Assembly: GCA_903916735.1 (NCBI GenBank)
Contig: CAIWXX010000137.1
Span: 1-64,000, forward strand
Length of the DNA: 64,000 nucleotides
Origin: an uncultured Acidobacteriota bacterium
Lineage (GTDB): Bacteria; Acidobacteriota; CAIWXX01
Direction: 5' to 3'
The position numbers were made by a program, and so were the translations under genes. The stretch's first letter is position 1. Each line of letters begins with the position of its first letter. Positions 61,737 through 64,000 of the stretch are shown here, in pieces. Below the pieces are notes generated by a model, which did not search any database, had not been told where the DNA came from, and worked only from the letters and a program-made list of their open reading frames with translations.

Positions 61737-62105
61737 TCACTCGGTATATGTCACCGAGCTGGAATCTGTCTCCCAGATTTGTACTCGTGATACTCGGCGT
61801 CCTGGAGCATTGAGGCGCCTGGCGGTTTCCTGAAAGATATGGCGAGCCATATTTTCCGCGGTCGGATTCTGTAACTCGAAGCTTGCCAACGCATTCAAAT
61901 CCTGATGGTCCAATTGATCGGTGATCCCCTTCAGGATCTCTTTGATACGGCTGAATTCGATCCCCATCCCGATCGAGTCCAGTGACTCGCATGTGACGTA
62001 GAGCCTCACGCGCCAGTTGTGGCCGTGAAGGCCCGAGCATTTGCCAGGGTGGCCTTTGATGATATGCGCCGCGGCGAAAGTGACTTCTTTGCAGATCTCA
62101 TACAT
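61737..62105 (-). CDS. queD: 6-carboxytetrahydropterin synthase QueD
   Basis: A 122-residue PTPS-family enzyme. Zinc ligands are His14 (FAAAH), His27 and His29 (LHGHNW). Cys23 in GKCSGLHGHNW is the catalytic cysteine, typical of QueD rather than folate PTPS-III. Later EFSRIKEILKGITDQLDHQD and NPTAENMARHIFQ match the catalytic His/Asp and the pterin-anchoring Glu regions. It makes 6-carboxytetrahydropterin in queuosine synthesis; no other que gene is nearby. Weak start signal, with GAAAGACCTCC-type sequence around 62110 on the opposite side. Confidence 0.92.
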   Translation of the reverse strand: MYEICKEVTFAAAHIIKGHPGKCSGLHGHNWRVRLYVTCESLDSIGMGIEFSRIKEILKGITDQLDHQDLNALASFELQNPTAENMARHIFQETARRLNAPGRRVSRVQIWETDSSSVTYTE

Positions 62106-62434
62106 CGATGAAAGACCTCCTACGCCCCGTTCATTCCTGATGTTTATCGATAGCGATCGGTTCCCGGATGTGAGAAGGGTAGAGGATTAGTATCTGACCA
62201 GTCAACTCTGTGCACAAAATGGCAAGACCTCTGATAGGGCATAATCGCGAATTCCTCTCAGGAAGCCAGGAAGAAAGGAAACCAGGAACGAACCGACACC
62301 ATTGCCGGCACACTACCTTCTGTTCCTCCCTTCCTGGCTTCCTGAGAGGTCCTGAGTCGCCCTGGTGGTGCGCCCCACCATCTTTGGTTCTGGCTCCGCC
62401 AGGTTAGGTAGAAGAAGTATTCGTCTTTTCGATT
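62106..62434. other. intergenic region with repeat copy D
   Basis: Repeat copy D (62189-62408) fills most of the gap between the phosphopantetheinyl transferase gene and queD. No other element was seen. Confidence 0.5.
62189..62408 (+). repeat. dispersed hairpin repeat, copy D (perfect-arm variant)
   Basis: It shares the lead-in TATCTGACCAGTCAACTC with copy B and GGCAAGACCTCTGATAGGGC with the rest. Here CCTCTCAGGAAGCCAGGAAG pairs without mismatch with CTTCCTGGCTTCCTGAGAGG. The inner loop and the 3' third (CCTGGTGGTGCGCCCCACCA) differ from copies A-C, with a second small hairpin at the right. Confidence 0.8.
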
Positions 62435-63205
62435 CTATTCCGGCTTTACGACGTCCCAGGATTCCGGAAACTGCCTGATCATGAGGACCAATTCCTTATG
62501 AGGCGTGCATGATGTTCCGTCACTCATCTTGGTGAACGCAACGGCAAGGCGGTGATGAGCGAGGGATGTCAGGTGTAGCAGCGACGGCTTGGCCGTCCCA
62601 TCAGGGCTCCGCACCAGTCGCGGCTGTCTGTCGCCCAAATCGATTTCGATCTTCCGAAAATCGACGCCGACGCCGATTCCCCACGCCTTGGCGATTGCCT
62701 CCTTCACGGTCCAATACTCGAAGAAACGTTCGCGGCCTTCTTCCGGCGGTAACACGATGAGACTCTTCTGTTCCTCATGGCTCAGCACCCGTTTCATCAC
62801 CTCCTTCCAATCGGTTTTCCGGCAGACGGATTCTACGTCGACCCCGATTCGCCCGCTTCGAGTAAAGCCGCAGGCGACAATACCTTCAGTATGGGAGAGA
62901 TTAAAATCCACCAAAGCGCGACCATCCTCAACGATGTGGGGACGCCCGTTGGGTTCAGTTTCAAAGCGCCAGGCACTCTCCGGACCTCCGAGATATCGAG
63001 TGCACATGATGCGAAGCAGCGAGTGTGCACAGACGTACAGCGTCTGATCCTTTTCGAAAAAAAACCGAGAAGATCGCTCACGCTCCTTCGCATCCAGGAT
63101 GCGGTGAAGTCTTTGAGCGGCTTCCGGTGATGGGGATGGATTGGTTCCAGCCCACCAGACATGGATTTCATGCTCGCCGATTTCGATCGCTCTGCTTGTC
63201 TGCAT
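62435..63205 (-). CDS. 4'-phosphopantetheinyl transferase, Sfp type
   Basis: A 256-residue Sfp/Gsp-type transferase that loads CoA-derived phosphopantetheine onto carrier proteins. Motifs are complete: P1-like ETEPNGRPHI, VDFNLSHTEGIVACGF, RIGVDVESV with Mg2+ ligands Asp123 and Glu125, and FFEYWTVKEAIAKAWGIGVG (W-x2-KEA, residues 165-170). The early VWWAGTNPS is typical of the family. Sfp-size enzymes usually serve polyketide or peptide synthetases and sometimes fatty-acid ACP. No synthetase is in the window. Confidence 0.92.
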   Translation of the reverse strand: MQTSRAIEIGEHEIHVWWAGTNPSPSPEAAQRLHRILDAKERERSSRFFFEKDQTLYVCAHSLLRIMCTRYLGGPESAWRFETEPNGRPHIVEDGRALVDFNLSHTEGIVACGFTRSGRIGVDVESVCRKTDWKEVMKRVLSHEEQKSLIVLPPEEGRERFFEYWTVKEAIAKAWGIGVGVDFRKIEIDLGDRQPRLVRSPDGTAKPSLLHLTSLAHHRLAVAFTKMSDGTSCTPHKELVLMIRQFPESWDVVKPE

Positions 63206-63228
63206 CGCCTTTCACTCGCTCTATGATG

Positions 63229-63700
63229 TCAAGGACCAGGAAAAAAGTAAAAGCCACAGTGCCTGCCTTTCATCAAGCTCATGTCGATGTTGACATGGTT
63301 GTAGTCGTCACGGCCATAAAAGAATTCGGCGGCTGTCAGCGCGTCTTGATCGTAGTGCCGCATCGCGAGACGATGCAGAACTGGGCTGTGCAGGCACCGT
63401 CGCGCGCCTGACGCGAGCAGGCGTTGTGCGGTCAAGTGATGAGAACAGTTTGAAGAATGGTGCGAAATAGGCCATCGGGTATTTCAGATCCTGCATGCGA
63501 CGCTCCAGGTCTTCAATCGACCTCGTCCGTTTTTGGCTCCCGACAGGCATTCGGTCAGGGGCCGGAGGCAGGACGACATCGCAATTCAGGAAGCGACCTT
63601 GCCAGGGGTCGTAGCAGTCATATGCTTCTCGCTTCAGATTTACGAGGATGAACGGCCTTCCTTCCGAGCGAGTCGCCGCCTACCACTCGACAGCATCGTC
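63229..63700 (-). pseudogene. frameshifted hypothetical gene upstream of the phosphopantetheinyl transferase
   Basis: On the minus strand, RPFILVNLKREAYDCYDPWQ, GRFLNCDVVLPPAPDRM and RTRSIEDLERRMQDLKYPMA read well from about 63690 to 63430. The sense then moves to the next frame near 63437 and continues with LTAQRLLASGARRC, AAEFFYGRDDYNHVNIDMSL and CGFYFFPGP to the stop at 63229. An in-frame TAG also lies near 63690. It ends 24 bases before the transferase gene starts. I know no matching family. A real frameshift or a sequencing error would both fit. Confidence 0.4.
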
Positions 63701-64000
63701 ATCAGCCAGGCCTTCGCGATGCCTGGGATTGATGATGCATTACGGGCACTTTTGCGTATTCTGACCGTTTGTCGGGAAGATGCTGCCCGATGCTCGGACA
63801 TGCGTTAACTCATACATAAGGCAGGGGGAAAGAATAGGTTGTTCAGTTTCGTAAACAGGCATTTCCCGAGGAATATTTCTTCTGGCACGCCTGGTCCGTC
63901 ATCCGATGATACTGTGAAATAATAAACGTTGTTAATTTTTTCACAACTTGGTATGATGTCAAGGTTCGAGGCGATGATGCTAAAAGGAATCTCGACTGAT
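63701..64000. other. right-hand end region
   Basis: No confident gene. Contains the promoter-like element at 63929-63957 and the possible start of a gene that leaves the window. Confidence 0.35.
63929..63957 (+). promoter_or_regulatory. possible sigma70 promoter near the right edge
   Basis: TTGTTA, a 17-base spacer (AT-rich, with TTTTTT) and TATGAT. It points to a gene starting at ATG 63974 or 63977, right after CGAGGCG, of which only MMLKGISTD is inside the window. Confidence 0.5.

Noticed and set aside
61621-62040. 139-codon minus-strand frame overlapping queD
   Set aside because: queD with all its zinc ligands occupies the region in another frame.

Overview
The window reads as chromosomal DNA of a Gram-negative, heterotrophic bacterium of roughly 53-55% GC, most probably in or near the Acidobacteriota. 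The best clue is a gene for a 'VWFA-related Acidobacterial domain' protein (38390-40534). A complete minor-pilin/PilY1 set, CpoB/YbgF and LysM envelope proteins, an Hfq with an N-terminal extension, PSP1/RicT, a TMTC-like TPR membrane protein and HYR-repeat proteins all fit such a lineage. The phylum is an inference. No rRNA, tRNA or CRISPR array was seen.

Layout. 1-10.3 kb is a decayed mobile-element zone. It holds the 3' end of a group II intron, two IS91-like transposase remnants in opposite orientation, an ISAzo13-like remnant, a tyrosine-recombinase fragment, a truncated methyltransferase and a broken DUF134 gene. Between these lie working genes: an ABC substrate-binding lipoprotein, a NifX-like protein, TrmO, a YdjM-type membrane protein and a secreted protein with an apparent Hcp-like domain. 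A ~0.75-kb block carrying trmO-ydjM occurs twice as direct repeats around a 2.8-kb insert. The two copies have decayed reciprocally: trmO survives on the left and ydjM on the right.

10-18.5 kb holds a GH27 alpha-galactosidase, phosphoglycerate mutase, an LTA-synthase-like membrane phosphotransferase, an AspT-family transporter and an RsbW-like ATPase. 18.6-31 kb is mostly housekeeping: a TPR protein, tmk-holB-ricT with overlapping genes, hfq, two tandem RRM RNA-binding proteins behind a duplicated terminator-like leader, a DsrE/DsrF-like pair, a PLP decarboxylase, a tandem pair of divergent thymidylate-kinase-like proteins, fmdB, a CoA-binding protein and galE.

31-47 kb carries a secreted SGNH-like/HYR protein, signalling genes (double-receiver protein, LytS/LytTR pair, GAF histidine kinase), the VWFA protein, CpoB, a LysM protein, pgsA and TPR proteins. 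47.7-55.7 kb is the type IV pilus minor-pilin operon (fimT-pilV-pilW-pilX-pilY1 plus one small coiled-coil protein). 56-63.2 kb has a PP2C phosphatase with a Ser/Thr kinase, groES-groEL with a clear sigma70 promoter and terminator, queD and an Sfp-type phosphopantetheinyl transferase.

Four copies of a ~225-bp hairpin-forming repeat sit in intergenic gaps at 13.5, 23.3, 55.9 and 62.2 kb. This repeat and the RRM leader pair are the least explained structures in the window. All functions are read from sequence motifs by eye; no database search was possible.
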